A stretch of 64,000 bases of DNA from Candidatus Helarchaeota archaeon (GTDB lineage Archaea; Asgardarchaeota; Lokiarchaeia; Helarchaeales; RDOG01). Location: contig JAHPZH010000001.1 of NCBI GenBank assembly GCA_019058315.1, positions 467,536-531,535 of the forward strand, in the 5' to 3' direction. Within the stretch, counting starts at the first letter, position 1. Every line of letters begins with the position of its first letter. This document shows positions 8,399 to 17,157 of the stretch, one piece after another. The notes below the pieces were generated by a model that saw only the letters and a program-made list of their open reading frames with translations, made no database searches and was not told the origin of the DNA. Both the position numbers and the translations under genes were made by a program.

Positions 8399-9166
8399 TT
8401 ATTTATTATTTTTTTTCATAATTCCATTCCTAAAAACGTATATTGCCCAACCTTGTGTATCTCTACCCCAACACAGATATAACTTCTTCCATTTTTTAAT
8501 TCGCGATATGATTTCTGCGAGATCTTTGTCGTCAGGATTTGATCTTACATAATCATCTACTGCCCACCATTGGAATGTCTCATAATGATCCCAATCATCA
8601 TGATTGCTTACTAAAGTATAAAGACAGGTTAATCCTTCTTCCTCCCCTAACTTCATATTTTCATAATGTGAGTGGAAAGTTTCTTTCTTTATTCTCTCTG
8701 CTTTCAAATATTCTTCACTTGGCTCTTTTAACCAAAAAGGTTCTCCAATTAAAATTAGCCCATCTTGTTTTGTCCACTTTTTTAAAGCTTTTATGGTTCC
8801 CAAATAACCATTATATATCCAACTTGCACCTATACACATGGTTACATCAAAAAGTTCAGATGCTTCAGGTTTATATTTTGCACCATCCATTTCTAAAAAT
8901 TTTATATTTGATTTAGGGACTCGTTTTTGTTGTTTTTCCAAACAATTTTTTACAAAAAAAGGTGATATATCAACTCCAATGCCTGATATATCATAAAGTT
9001 CTGCTAACCTGATTAGAAATTCTCCTTTTCCACAAGCTATGTCTAATACATATGCCCCTCGTTTTAATTTGAGAAAACCACAAAGCTTTTCAAACTTTTC
9101 CTTATTCATTGGATTACATAAAAAGTGATTTTTATGAGTAATTGCATAATATTTCCACATGTCCAA
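8399..9166 (-). CDS. SAM-dependent class I methyltransferase
   Basis: A 255-residue Rossmann-fold methyltransferase. Motif I is VLDIACGKGEFL (residues 40-51), followed by GIGVDISPFF with the acidic residue that binds the SAM ribose, then FLEMDGA and FDVTMCIGAS (motifs III and IV). The second half is rich in Trp and charged residues and probably determines the substrate, which cannot be told from sequence. It is transcribed towards the tRNA-Cys/cysS pair but separated from it by 117 bases. Confidence 0.85.
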   Translation of the reverse strand: MDMWKYYAITHKNHFLCNPMNKEKFEKLCGFLKLKRGAYVLDIACGKGEFLIRLAELYDISGIGVDISPFFVKNCLEKQQKRVPKSNIKFLEMDGAKYKPEASELFDVTMCIGASWIYNGYLGTIKALKKWTKQDGLILIGEPFWLKEPSEEYLKAERIKKETFHSHYENMKLGEEEGLTCLYTLVSNHDDWDHYETFQWWAVDDYVRSNPDDKDLAEIISRIKKWKKLYLCWGRDTQGWAIYVFRNGIMKKNNK

Positions 9167-9272
9167 TAAATTTCACCTAAATTAAGTAAATCATAGATTT
9201 TTTATATTTACTCATTATTAAATAATTCTGATAATAATTTTAAGTTAGAAATGAATAAATTAATTGAGAAAA

Positions 9273-9506
9273 ATGAAAATTCCAGATCGAATAATTATTG
9301 ATGTTGAGGTGTGTGCTGGCAAGCCATGCATTCGTGGCACACGTTTAACTGTTGATTTTATTTTAGAATTACTAGCTATGGGTTGGGAATATAAAAAAAT
9401 CCAGGAAGAATATGATATTGAATATGAAGACATCCTTGCGGTTCTAGATTATGCACGGCAAATAATAAGTGACGAAAAAGTATACAAAATTGGTACTGAA
9501 ACATAA
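9273..9506 (+). CDS. DUF433 antitoxin
   Basis: DUF433 proteins are small winged-helix antitoxins. The core PCIRGTRLTVDFILELLAMG followed by the YDIEYEDILAVLDYA helix is typical. I chose the ATG at 9273. The frame also offers a TTG at 9264, but the ATG gives the usual N terminus (MKIPDRI). It is followed 58 bases later by a DUF5615 PIN-like protein, the standard partner, so the pair forms a toxin-antitoxin module in which this protein should neutralise the partner and repress the promoter. Confidence 0.88.
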   Translation: MKIPDRIIIDVEVCAGKPCIRGTRLTVDFILELLAMGWEYKKIQEEYDIEYEDILAVLDYARQIISDEKVYKIGTET

Positions 9507-9564
9507 AATCCTATTTTTATAACAGATTTATTCCTGTCATCTTGTAATTTTAGGAAATGAATCA

Positions 9565-9930
9565 ATGAAATTATCTTTAATACTTGATGAAAACATTCCA
9601 AAGTCAACAATGGAGAGCTTAGAGAAAGTTGGTTTTCAAATTTTTTCAATTAGACAAAACAGACCTGGAATTACTGACAAAGAAATTGTAAAATTAAGTG
9701 AAAAAAAGAAACAACCAATTATTATTCTTGATAAAGATTTTGGATATTTAGTTTATAATCAGAATCTAAAGCCATATTGTGTGATGTTAATTAGAATTAA
9801 ACCTCAACAACCGGACCAAATATTTGAAGCTATATCAACTGTGTTAAAGTGGATAGAAAAAGAAAATATTGATTTAAACCGAAAATTTATTGTATTTGAT
9901 GGAAAATCTTTAAGAATTCGAAAAATATAA
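9565..9930 (+). CDS. DUF5615 PIN-like toxin
   Basis: The 121-residue product begins with LILDENIPK, the first acidic motif of the DUF5615/Mut7-C PIN-like nuclease fold, and carries a second one in IIILDKDFGYL (residues 52-62). These aspartates would bind the catalytic metal for RNA cleavage. It directly follows the DUF433 gene, the usual order for this toxin-antitoxin type. RNase activity is inferred from the family and not shown by this sequence. Confidence 0.85.
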   Translation: MKLSLILDENIPKSTMESLEKVGFQIFSIRQNRPGITDKEIVKLSEKKKQPIIILDKDFGYLVYNQNLKPYCVMLIRIKPQQPDQIFEAISTVLKWIEKENIDLNRKFIVFDGKSLRIRKI

Positions 9931-9982
9931 CTATTAAAGTCTCATTAAAGAAATATTTGCTTAAAAAAATGGAGGACAAATA

Positions 9983-11497
9983 ATGAAGGTTGAAGTGGAA
10001 AAAGATTCGCTCTTGAATGTCGAAGCAGAATCTTTAGTAATTAGTATATTTGAAAACATAGAAGATTCAAAACACCTTATAGATGAAATAGATAAAAAGT
10101 TGGATGGAACTATAAAGGAAAGAATAGAAATTGGTGATTTTAAAGGAAAAATTGGAGAAATATCAATCATATACACCCATAATAAGATTCCCACTAAAAG
10201 AATTTTATTGATTGGTCTTGGTAAAAAAGAAGAGTTAGATTATGAAAAAATTAGGCGAATTAATGGAATTGTAATAAAGAAAATTAGGAATTCTGAGGTT
10301 AAAAAATATAAAATCTGGTTAATGGGATCAGAAAAACCCGATCTAAAAGTTGAACAAATAGCCCAAGCAATCATAGAAGGAGCTATATTAGGAAATTATA
10401 AATTTTATAGACATAAGACAGAAAAATTAGAAGAAATTAAGTTAATTGAAGAAATAACTGTTGTTTATAATGATTTAATTGATGAAATTAAAAATGGAGT
10501 TCGAACTGGCCAAATAATTGCTGAGGCAACAAATTTTACTAAAGATCTGACTAATGAACCAGCAAATATTGCAACTCCGACTTATATTGCAGAACAAACA
10601 AAATTAATGGCAGATGAATTAGGAATTAAATGTACCATTTTTGGGGAAAAAGAAATAGAAGAAATGAAAATGGGTTCCTTCCTATCTGTCGCTAAGGGGA
10701 GTAATGAACCCTGTAAATTAGTAGTTTTAGATTATAATCCTAAACAGAATTTAGAAACCATAGTTTTAATCGGAAAAGGTATTACTTTCGATACTGGTGG
10801 CATATCCATCAAGCCAGCAATGGGTATGTGGGAAATGAAGCAAGATATGGCTGGTGCAGCAGCTGTTATTGGAACCCTAAAAGCTATTGCACAATTAAAA
10901 ATTCCACTTCATATTGTGGGAATTACTCCACTTACAGAAAATACACCTGGTGGGAAAGATCCTAATTTACCAGGAGATATCGTTAAGAGCCGTAAAGGAA
11001 AGACGATTGAAATTTTACATACCGATGCTGAAGGTCGATTAATCCTTATTGATGCATTAGATTATGCCAATGAATTCAAACCCAAAATAGTTCTAGATAT
11101 TGCTACTCTAACTGGTGCATGCGCTGTTGCCCTTGGAATTTACGCTTCTGGACTTTTCACTACAGATGATGATCTTGCAGAAAAATTAATTAAAGCTGGA
11201 GAAGAGACCCAAGAACGTTTATGGAGGCTTCCATTATGGGAAGATCACGAGAAAATTATGGAAAGCAAGATTGCAGATGTTAGAAATATTAATCCAAGTC
11301 GCAAAGACGGAGCTGGAGCTTCTAATGCAGCAGGATTTTTAAAACATTTCATTGGGGATTATAGATGGGCACATATTGATATAGCTGGTACCGATTTGGT
11401 ATCAAAGGGGAAAGATTACACCCCTCTTGGAGCATCAGGAGTTGGTGTTCGCTTATTTGTCCAATTTATAAAAAATTGGAGTAAAAAATCTAATTAA
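9983..11497 (+). CDS. pepA: Leucyl aminopeptidase (M17 family)
   Basis: A cytosolic di-zinc/manganese aminopeptidase that removes N-terminal residues from peptides produced by the proteasome and other proteases. Length is 504 residues with an N-terminal macro-like domain and a C-terminal catalytic domain. Ligands are visible: Lys265 and Asp270 in GKGITFDTGG, Asp288 in KQDMAG, and Asp348/Glu350 in HTDAEGRL (the family usually has NTDAEGR, so Asn is replaced by His). Arg352 and Lys277 complete the site. Next downstream comes the ubiquitin-like gene, with 128 bases between. Confidence 0.96.
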   Translation: MKVEVEKDSLLNVEAESLVISIFENIEDSKHLIDEIDKKLDGTIKERIEIGDFKGKIGEISIIYTHNKIPTKRILLIGLGKKEELDYEKIRRINGIVIKKIRNSEVKKYKIWLMGSEKPDLKVEQIAQAIIEGAILGNYKFYRHKTEKLEEIKLIEEITVVYNDLIDEIKNGVRTGQIIAEATNFTKDLTNEPANIATPTYIAEQTKLMADELGIKCTIFGEKEIEEMKMGSFLSVAKGSNEPCKLVVLDYNPKQNLETIVLIGKGITFDTGGISIKPAMGMWEMKQDMAGAAAVIGTLKAIAQLKIPLHIVGITPLTENTPGGKDPNLPGDIVKSRKGKTIEILHTDAEGRLILIDALDYANEFKPKIVLDIATLTGACAVALGIYASGLFTTDDDLAEKLIKAGEETQERLWRLPLWEDHEKIMESKIADVRNINPSRKDGAGASNAAGFLKHFIGDYRWAHIDIAGTDLVSKGKDYTPLGASGVGVRLFVQFIKNWSKKSN

Positions 11498-11625
11498 CAA
11501 TATTAAAAATAATGCAAAATCGTAGGAAAAACTAATTTTATACACTTGGTTCTCAAAAGTGTAGAAAAATAACTAAATATTTTCCACACTCCTATAATCT
11601 TAAATAATTGACATAGGTGGTAAAA

Positions 11626-11883
11626 ATGGTAAATTATCGATTCAGATTATTAGGAGTTCCCCCAGATCAAGCAGTAAAAACTGGAGATATTGATGTTAAT
11701 CAAAATGTTGCAGAGGCTAAAAAGGTAATAAGAAAATTATATAAATTAAACCCTATTTTGTCGCTTCAATTCATCCATAAAGGTAAAGTTTTACCTAATA
11801 ATGTTAGATTTGCTAGCTTAGGTATAATGCCACAAAAAGATGTAATAACAGTAATGGTAAGTCAAGTAGGGGGAAAAAATTAA
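11626..11883 (+). CDS. Ubiquitin-like protein with C-terminal GG-KN tail
   Basis: The 85-residue product has the ubiquitin beta-grasp pattern: an N-terminal strand YRFRLLG, a helix around residues 28-41 (VAEAKKVIRKLYKL), then LQFIHKGKVLPNN (compare LIFAGKQLEDG in ubiquitin), FASLGIMPQKDVITVMV, and a C terminus of VGGKN. The diglycine at 82-83 is followed by two extra residues that a JAMM-type or other protease would have to remove before conjugation. I chose the ATG at 11626: a GTG at 11617 is also in frame, but GGTGG at 11616-11620 is well placed as its ribosome-binding site. No E1, E2, E3 or deubiquitinase gene is visible in the window. It could be a protein modifier or a sulfur carrier. 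Confidence 0.82.
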   Translation: MVNYRFRLLGVPPDQAVKTGDIDVNQNVAEAKKVIRKLYKLNPILSLQFIHKGKVLPNNVRFASLGIMPQKDVITVMVSQVGGKN

Positions 11884-11956
11884 TTTCTTCTATTTTCAAT
11901 TTTTATTTATCGTAACTATTAACAATATTTGAAATGATAGAAGAGATGAAATAAGA

Positions 11957-12169
11957 ATGGACGAAAATTTAAAAGGATCAATTATGGCAGGAGTTATGGG
12001 GGCAATAATGGGTTTTATTATGAGTTTTTTTATAACCTTATTCTTAATACCACTCCCTGATACTGAAATCTCAAATGCGTTGTATAATGGAATGAGTGGC
12101 CTCATTAGTGGATTTATGGGTGGTTTCATGGGATTAATTATATATTTCAGAAGAAAAAAAGATGTGTAG
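11957..12169 (+). CDS. Small glycine/methionine-rich two-helix membrane protein
   Basis: The 70-residue product consists of a short acidic N terminus, a hydrophobic helix rich in Gly and Met (about 9-32), a polar turn (PLPDTEISN), a second such helix (about 46-63) and a basic end (FRRKKDV). Both helices have small-residue GxxxG-like spacing that favours packing into oligomers. It lies 73 bases after the ubiquitin-like gene on the same strand. The family is unknown to me. Confidence 0.6.
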   Translation: MDENLKGSIMAGVMGAIMGFIMSFFITLFLIPLPDTEISNALYNGMSGLISGFMGGFMGLIIYFRRKKDV

Positions 12170-12294
12170 AAAAGCCATGAAATTTATCCCTAATAAATAA
12201 TCTTTATTCTTTATTATTTAACTAAAACAAAAAAAAAACTCATCTGATCTTATTTTTCTAAAAGATGTAGAAAAAAAAGTATAATTTGGAAGAT

Positions 12295-12765
12295 TTAATC
12301 AATTGCCACTTTCGTTTTTGTTCTCTTTATTGGTGCATTTATTTGAAGGATACCTTTCTTGAAATTTGCTTTTATATCGTCAATATTTATCTTCACAGGT
12401 AATCTGAGTATTTTATGGAAATATTGAAAAGTTTTTTGAAAAGAATTTGTTCCCCATTTTTCAAATTTAACTTCTGATTTCATTTTTGCTTCGATTTCGA
12501 TTGAATCATCAGTGGCATTTATTTCAATATTCTCTTTATCTACATTAGGTAAATCTGCTGTTAAAATAACCTCATCCTTTGTAATTCTGTAATCCATAAG
12601 CGGTTGCAGACAACAGAGTTCGTTGTCCCAACTAGGCGAGAAAGAGCTTAAACTAAACATATCTCTAAATTTACGTTCCATATTTTCAAAAAGATCATCA
12701 TATAGGTCAAATATTGACTTTCTATGTCGCATAATTTTCATGTCTTTTTCATTTTCTTCGCTCAT
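12295..12765 (-). CDS. Hsp20/alpha-crystallin small heat shock protein
   Basis: A 156-residue ATP-independent holdase. The N-terminal region is rich in Phe and Met (LYDDLFENMERKFRDMF), and the alpha-crystallin domain runs from about residue 57 (MDYRITKDEVILTADLP) to about 145 (FKKGILQINAP). The C-terminal IxI motif is not clear. The gene lies 9 bases after the PAC2 gene on the same strand and back-to-back with the grpE-dnaK-dnaJ-clpB cluster across a shared intergenic region, which fits a stress function. Confidence 0.9.
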   Translation of the reverse strand: MSEENEKDMKIMRHRKSIFDLYDDLFENMERKFRDMFSLSSFSPSWDNELCCLQPLMDYRITKDEVILTADLPNVDKENIEINATDDSIEIEAKMKSEVKFEKWGTNSFQKTFQYFHKILRLPVKINIDDIKANFKKGILQINAPIKRTKTKVAID

Positions 12766-12774
12766 TTTTCCACC

Positions 12775-13524
12775 TCACCCGTACATAGCTGGTAAATCAA
12801 CAGCAGTCATTCCTGGCACCTGTTTCGGCATTTCTTCTTGGGTTCGAGCCATAATATCACGTAATTTAATACGTAGTTCTTCAGCTTTATCCAATAATTC
12901 TTGAATATCTATATTAGTACCTATTATTTTATTTAGATCGGTTACAAGATTTGCTGACGCTTGAGGATCTGGATATTGAGCAAACGTTTCCACACCAAGG
13001 GCTATAATTGGCAACTCCTGCTTTACTGCTTCCCAAACTATAGCAGCGTGCATACCCGCTAGAATACCTGTATCAATAGATTTAATATCTTTTTCTTTTA
13101 GTAGCTTTTCATGATCGACGTTATTTGAATTAGCAAATGTTCCGGGAGTTTCTATATTTAAGCGATTAGGCACAGGGATCCCGTATAAACTAATAACTTT
13201 TTTAATATTTTTTTCTTTTAGCCATTTTACTAAAGCTCTTGCTAGGGGATTTATTGCATTTGTAGGAATTGGAATTTCGCTAATAATAACGGTGATCTCA
13301 TCATTTGAATAAATTCTTATAGGTGATTGAAATTTTCCTCCATGCATTACAACTAAAGGTGGAAATAAATCGCTTTGTATGTGTCCTTTTTCCGACAACT
13401 TCAAAGTTTCAATTATATGCATACAACTTATAAGCCCTACTAGTCCAACGTCTGGAAATCCAATTAGAACTGACTGAGATTTAGGACTAATACCTTCAAT
13501 AATTTCAACTGAATCTTCGGTCAT
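12775..13524 (-). CDS. PAC2-family proteasome assembly chaperone with HbYX-like tail
   Basis: The 249-residue protein belongs to the PAC2 family (archaeal PbaA/PbaB and eukaryotic PAC chaperones), which helps assemble or gate the 20S proteasome. The start VLIGFPDVGLVGLIS and the central GIPVPNR, GTFAN and DTGILAGMHAAIVWEA are typical. The last three residues are MYG, which fits the hydrophobic-Tyr-X motif that docks into the pockets between proteasome alpha subunits. The gene precedes hsp20 on the same strand with 9 bases between, and its 5' end faces grpE. Confidence 0.87.
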   Translation of the reverse strand: MTEDSVEIIEGISPKSQSVLIGFPDVGLVGLISCMHIIETLKLSEKGHIQSDLFPPLVVMHGGKFQSPIRIYSNDEITVIISEIPIPTNAINPLARALVKWLKEKNIKKVISLYGIPVPNRLNIETPGTFANSNNVDHEKLLKEKDIKSIDTGILAGMHAAIVWEAVKQELPIIALGVETFAQYPDPQASANLVTDLNKIIGTNIDIQELLDKAEELRIKLRDIMARTQEEMPKQVPGMTAVDLPAMYG

Positions 13525-13883
13525 GTTATTCCTTCCATAATTAGAGTTAGTATTTCTATTACTAAGTTATAAATTTTTTAAATAAAAATGATATCTTTTT
13601 CAAAAAATAAAATAAATTTTCCAAATTGAATAAAATTTGATTATTTTTTTGAATTTATTAATATTATTTATTAAATATCATGAAGTTAATTTCTCAATAT
13701 ATTGGATAGCAAAAAATTTTATTGATTTCTTATATTATATATAATTTTTCTGCATTTTAGTTTTAAGTCACACCTTGTTAGTAACCTTTATATACTATGG
13801 TTATATAAATTATCTTAATGGGTAATTTACTCACAAGTTGTGAAAAAACTAAAAAATAAATTTCAAAAAATGGAAGGATAAAA
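13525..13883. promoter_or_regulatory. Divergent promoter region of PAC2-hsp20 and grpE, with inverted repeat
   Basis: This 359-base AT-rich region separates the two stress gene groups. On the plus strand a TATA-like CTTTATATA at 13786-13794 lies about 90 bases before grpE. It is the left arm of a perfect inverted repeat: TTTATATA (13787-13794), spacer of 7, TATATAAA (13802-13809). A repeat covering the TATA box would suit a heat-shock repressor such as Phr, but no binding protein is identified. No gene is visible in this stretch. Confidence 0.4.
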
Positions 13884-14534
13884 ATGCTATCAAACCTGGA
13901 TTTAAATGATTTCTTTAATTTTGCTGGAACAAAAAAGAAACCAAAAGTCATTGAAATAAAAGAAGAGGATTATATAAAATTAAAAGAAAAATCCGAAAAA
14001 TATGATGAATTGCTTACCGAATATAAGAACCTAGAAAGAAAACTTGAAGCATTTGAGAATGATCAAGAGAAATTAAAAGAAAAAACTGAACTATCAGAGA
14101 AATATTTTAATGCATTAGTAAGATTACAAGCCGAATTTGATAATTATCAGAAAATATCTGAAAGAGAAAACCAAAAATTCAAAAAATTCGCATTAAAAAA
14201 CATACTGATTGAACTATTAAAACTACATGACGATTTACAAAGAGCTATAAATTCAGCACAGGGAAAAAAAGACTTTAAATCTATACATCAAGGCCTTCAA
14301 ATGATTCTTAATAATTTAAAAAAATTGCTAGAAAATGAAGGAGTAAAGCCTATAGAAGCTGAAGGCGAAATTTTTGATCCATCTAAACATCATGTTTGTA
14401 TGGTAGAATCAATTAAAGACAACGTTGAGATACCTGAAGATACTGTTTTGGAAGAAATTGAAAAAGGTTATTATTATAAAGATGCAGTATTGAGACCTTC
14501 TATGGTTAAAATCGCAAAATTTGTGAGTAATTAA
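13884..14534 (+). CDS. grpE: GrpE nucleotide exchange factor
   Basis: GrpE releases ADP from DnaK. The 216-residue product has a long N-terminal coiled coil (about 25-80, rich in Lys/Glu), then the conserved LVRLQAEFDNYQKISERE helix around residues 77-94 and LLKLHDDLQRAI, and ends in the small beta domain with GEIFDPSKHH and VLEEIEKGYYYKDAVLRPS. It is the first gene of the chaperone cluster, 57 bases before dnaK. GrpE, DnaK and DnaJ are of bacterial origin and patchy in archaea. Confidence 0.95.
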   Translation: MLSNLDLNDFFNFAGTKKKPKVIEIKEEDYIKLKEKSEKYDELLTEYKNLERKLEAFENDQEKLKEKTELSEKYFNALVRLQAEFDNYQKISERENQKFKKFALKNILIELLKLHDDLQRAINSAQGKKDFKSIHQGLQMILNNLKKLLENEGVKPIEAEGEIFDPSKHHVCMVESIKDNVEIPEDTVLEEIEKGYYYKDAVLRPSMVKIAKFVSN

Positions 14535-14591
14535 ATCAAACTAATCAAATAAAGTGAAATTATAAAAAATTAAATAAGGATGTGAAAATAA

Positions 14592-16454
14592 ATGGGTAAA
14601 GTTATAGGAATTGATTTAGGAACTTCTAACTCAGCCGCAGCTGTTGTGATTGGAGGAAAACCTACCATAATTCCAGCCGCTGAGGGTGTTACTTTAGGAG
14701 GCAAAGCATTTCCGTCAGTAATTGCATTTACAAAAGATGGACAAAGATTAGTCGGTGAACCTGCCAGAAGACAAGCGATTTCAAATCCTGATAGGACAAT
14801 TACCGCTATAAAGAGAAAAATGGGAACATCATACAAAGTAACTATTGATGGTAAATCATATAGCCCACAAGAAATTTCCGCTATGTTACTTCGAAAAATC
14901 AAAGATGATGCAAGTGCATTTTTGGGAGAAGAAGTTACAGATGTAATAATTACAGTCCCCGCTTATTTTAATGATAATCAAAGACAAGCAACTAAAGATG
15001 CGGGTAAAATTGCAGGGCTTAATGTAAAAAGATTGATTAATGAACCTACAGCAGCAGCATTTGCTTATGGACTGGATAAAGGCAATATAAATTTGAAGAT
15101 TGTAGTTTTAGATCTTGGTGGCGGAACTTTCGATGTGACCATAATGGATATGGGAGAAGGTGTTTTCCAAGTTGCTTCTACTTCAGGAGATACTGCACTA
15201 GGCGGAACAGATATGGATAAACTACTTGTTGAATATATAGTCAAAGATTTTCAAAGAGAACAAGGAATTGATTTACGAAACGATTCTATGGCAATGCAGA
15301 GGGTTCGAGAAGCTGCAGAAAAAGCAAAAATTGAACTTTCAACTTCATTACAAACTGATATAAATCTTCCATATGTTACTGCGGATAATAATGGACCGAA
15401 ACACATGAATTTGACTCTAACAAGAGCTAAACTCGAAGAAATTATTGAACCTGTTTTAAGCAGACTAGATGCGCCAATAAGAAAAGCATTAAAGGATGCA
15501 GATCTAAATCCTGACAAAATTGATAAAATTCTACTTGTTGGCGGACCTACTAGAATGCCAATTGTGAGAAAGAAATTTGCAGATATATTAGGAAAAGAGC
15601 CAGAACGAGGAATAGATCCTATGGAAGCAGTGGCTATCGGTGCATCAATACAAGGAGGAGTTCTCACAGGTGAAGTTGATAAAATGGTTTTATTAGATAT
15701 TACTCCCTTAACTTTAGGGGTAGAAACCTTAGGTGGTGTCCGAACTCCATTAATTGATAGAGGTACTACAATTCCAACAGAAAAAAGTGAGATTTTTACG
15801 ACCGCAGCAGATAATCAGCCAGCAGTAGAAATTAACGTTTTGCAAGGAGAACGTCATATGGCAAGAGATAATATATCCTTAGGCAAATTCCACCTGGTTG
15901 GAATACCGCCTGCACCAAGAGGTGTTCCTCAAATTGAGGTCAAATTTGAAATCGATGTAAACGGAATTCTAAATGTGTCGGCAAAGGACCTAGCAACTGG
16001 AAAAGCAAATGCTATTACAATTACGGCATCTACAAAAATGGCAGATGAGGAAATAAAAAAGAAAATTCATGAAGCGGAACAATACGCAGAAGAAGATAGA
16101 AGACAAAAAGAACTTATTGAAGCTAAAAATCATGCAGAATCGCTAATTTATCAAGTAGAGAAAATATTAAGAGAAAATGAAGCAAAAGTTGGAGATTTAA
16201 AGCCACAGATTGAGCAAAAAATACTATCATTAAAAGGTGCAATCGAGAGTAACGATTTACAAAGGATCAAATCAGGAATGGAAGATTTGCAAAGATCTAT
16301 GCACGAAGTTTCAGCGAGAATGTATGGACAACAAACCGGTCCACAACCAGGGTATGAGCAAACTTACACTCCCCCACACGAGACAGAAGAAGAACAATAT
16401 AGAAAAGCCTCCGCACAAGACGATGTAGTTGATGCTGATTTCGAAGTAGCGTAA
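14592..16454 (+). CDS. dnaK: DnaK (Hsp70) chaperone
   Basis: A 620-residue ATP-dependent folding chaperone. The nucleotide-binding domain starts with [14 protein letters not shown] (phosphate 1), has [28 protein letters not shown] and [10 protein letters not shown]. The substrate-binding domain begins after [17 protein letters not shown], and the lid ends with VVDADFEVA. The region after [13 protein letters not shown] lacks the roughly 23-residue insertion of proteobacterial DnaK and so resembles the Gram-positive/archaeal type. Its last helical segment has a stand-alone paralogue at 16692-17063. A tRNA gene follows 89 bases downstream. Confidence 0.97.
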   Translation: MGKVIGIDLGTSNSAAAVVIGGKPTIIPAAEGVTLGGKAFPSVIAFTKDGQRLVGEPARRQAISNPDRTITAIKRKMGTSYKVTIDGKSYSPQEISAMLLRKIKDDASAFLGEEVTDVIITVPAYFNDNQRQATKDAGKIAGLNVKRLINEPTAAAFAYGLDKGNINLKIVVLDLGGGTFDVTIMDMGEGVFQVASTSGDTALGGTDMDKLLVEYIVKDFQREQGIDLRNDSMAMQRVREAAEKAKIELSTSLQTDINLPYVTADNNGPKHMNLTLTRAKLEEIIEPVLSRLDAPIRKALKDADLNPDKIDKILLVGGPTRMPIVRKKFADILGKEPERGIDPMEAVAIGASIQGGVLTGEVDKMVLLDITPLTLGVETLGGVRTPLIDRGTTIPTEKSEIFTTAADNQPAVEINVLQGERHMARDNISLGKFHLVGIPPAPRGVPQIEVKFEIDVNGILNVSAKDLATGKANAITITASTKMADEEIKKKIHEAEQYAEEDRRQKELIEAKNHAESLIYQVEKILRENEAKVGDLKPQIEQKILSLKGAIESNDLQRIKSGMEDLQRSMHEVSARMYGQQTGPQPGYEQTYTPPHETEEEQYRKASAQDDVVDADFEVA

Positions 16455-16543
16455 TAATTCCACATACATCTTTTATTTTTTTCAAACTATAAAAAATCGT
16501 CAGACTTTCATTCAAAAAATATTTTTAAATAAAGATTAAACAT

Positions 16544-16623
16544 GGGGTCGTAGTCCTAAGTGGTTATAGACACCGACGTTGACACGTTCGGAGATGCGGG
16601 TTCGATTCCTGCCGATCCCCCCA
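16544..16623 (+). tRNA. tRNA, probably Val (anticodon GAC), with irregular anticodon stem
   Basis: The acceptor arm GGGGTCG (16544-16550) pairs with CGATCCC (16613-16619, one G-T pair). The T arm GCGGG-TTCGATT-CCTGC is regular, the D arm is GTC..GAC, and a CCA end is encoded at 16621-16623. The anticodon region CCGAC-GTTGACACG-TTCGG contains TTGACAC, the standard loop of a GAC (Val) tRNA. However, the stem has only four clean pairs, then a C/T mismatch and a nine-base loop, and the discriminator is C rather than the usual A of tRNA-Val. The isotype is therefore uncertain. The gene sits inside the chaperone cluster between dnaK and the lid paralogue. Confidence 0.68.
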
Positions 16624-16691
16624 AATTAAAAAGATATTAATGAGTAAATGTTAAAATAAAATAAATTTATGATTATTAATTAGGTGTGTAT

Positions 16692-17063
16692 ATGGATACT
16701 AGACTTAAAGAAGAGATTCAAATTGCTGAAGCTATTATTCGTAAAGCTAATCAAATATTAAAGGAAAAAGAATCAGCAGTTGGGGATCTTAAACCGGTTA
16801 TTGAAAAGAAAATAAAAACCTTAAAAGATGCTATTAATAATAGAGATATTAATTTAATTCAAAACACTATGGATGAACTACAAGTTCCTATTAGTGAACT
16901 TTCATCTAGAATTTATGAACCCACACAAAAAAAAGAAGATCCTCTAGAATGTGATACTTGCCAAGTTAGTTTCAAGCTACCACCAGGGTTAGCTCCAAAA
17001 ACCACTAAAAAGAAAAAAGACAAAGATAAAGAAGAGATGGATGCAGATTTAGAAATAAATTAA
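16692..17063 (+). CDS. Stand-alone DnaK C-terminal lid paralogue with CxxC
   Basis: The first 75 residues align with the helical lid of the DnaK encoded just upstream: AEAIIRKANQILKEKES against [17 protein letters not shown], an identical VGDLKP, then IEKKIKTLKDAI against [12 protein letters not shown], and SSRIYE against SARMYG. By eye about 30 of 66 positions are identical. It lacks the ATPase and beta substrate-binding domains. The remainder gains a cysteine pair (CDTCQVSF) and a Pro/Lys stretch, and ends in MDADLEIN, which echoes the VDADFEVA end of DnaK. I chose ATG 16692 over GTG 16686 because AGGTG at 16682-16686 is well placed as ribosome-binding site. It could modulate DnaK, DnaJ or ClpB. 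Its function is unknown. Confidence 0.8.
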   Translation: MDTRLKEEIQIAEAIIRKANQILKEKESAVGDLKPVIEKKIKTLKDAINNRDINLIQNTMDELQVPISELSSRIYEPTQKKEDPLECDTCQVSFKLPPGLAPKTTKKKKDKDKEEMDADLEIN

Positions 17064-17157
17064 TGATATGAAAAAAAACTCCTTCAAATTTCCCCTACAG
17101 TTATTCTAAAAGAATAATAGGGAAGGATATTTACGAAGGTTTTAAGAGGTAAATAAA

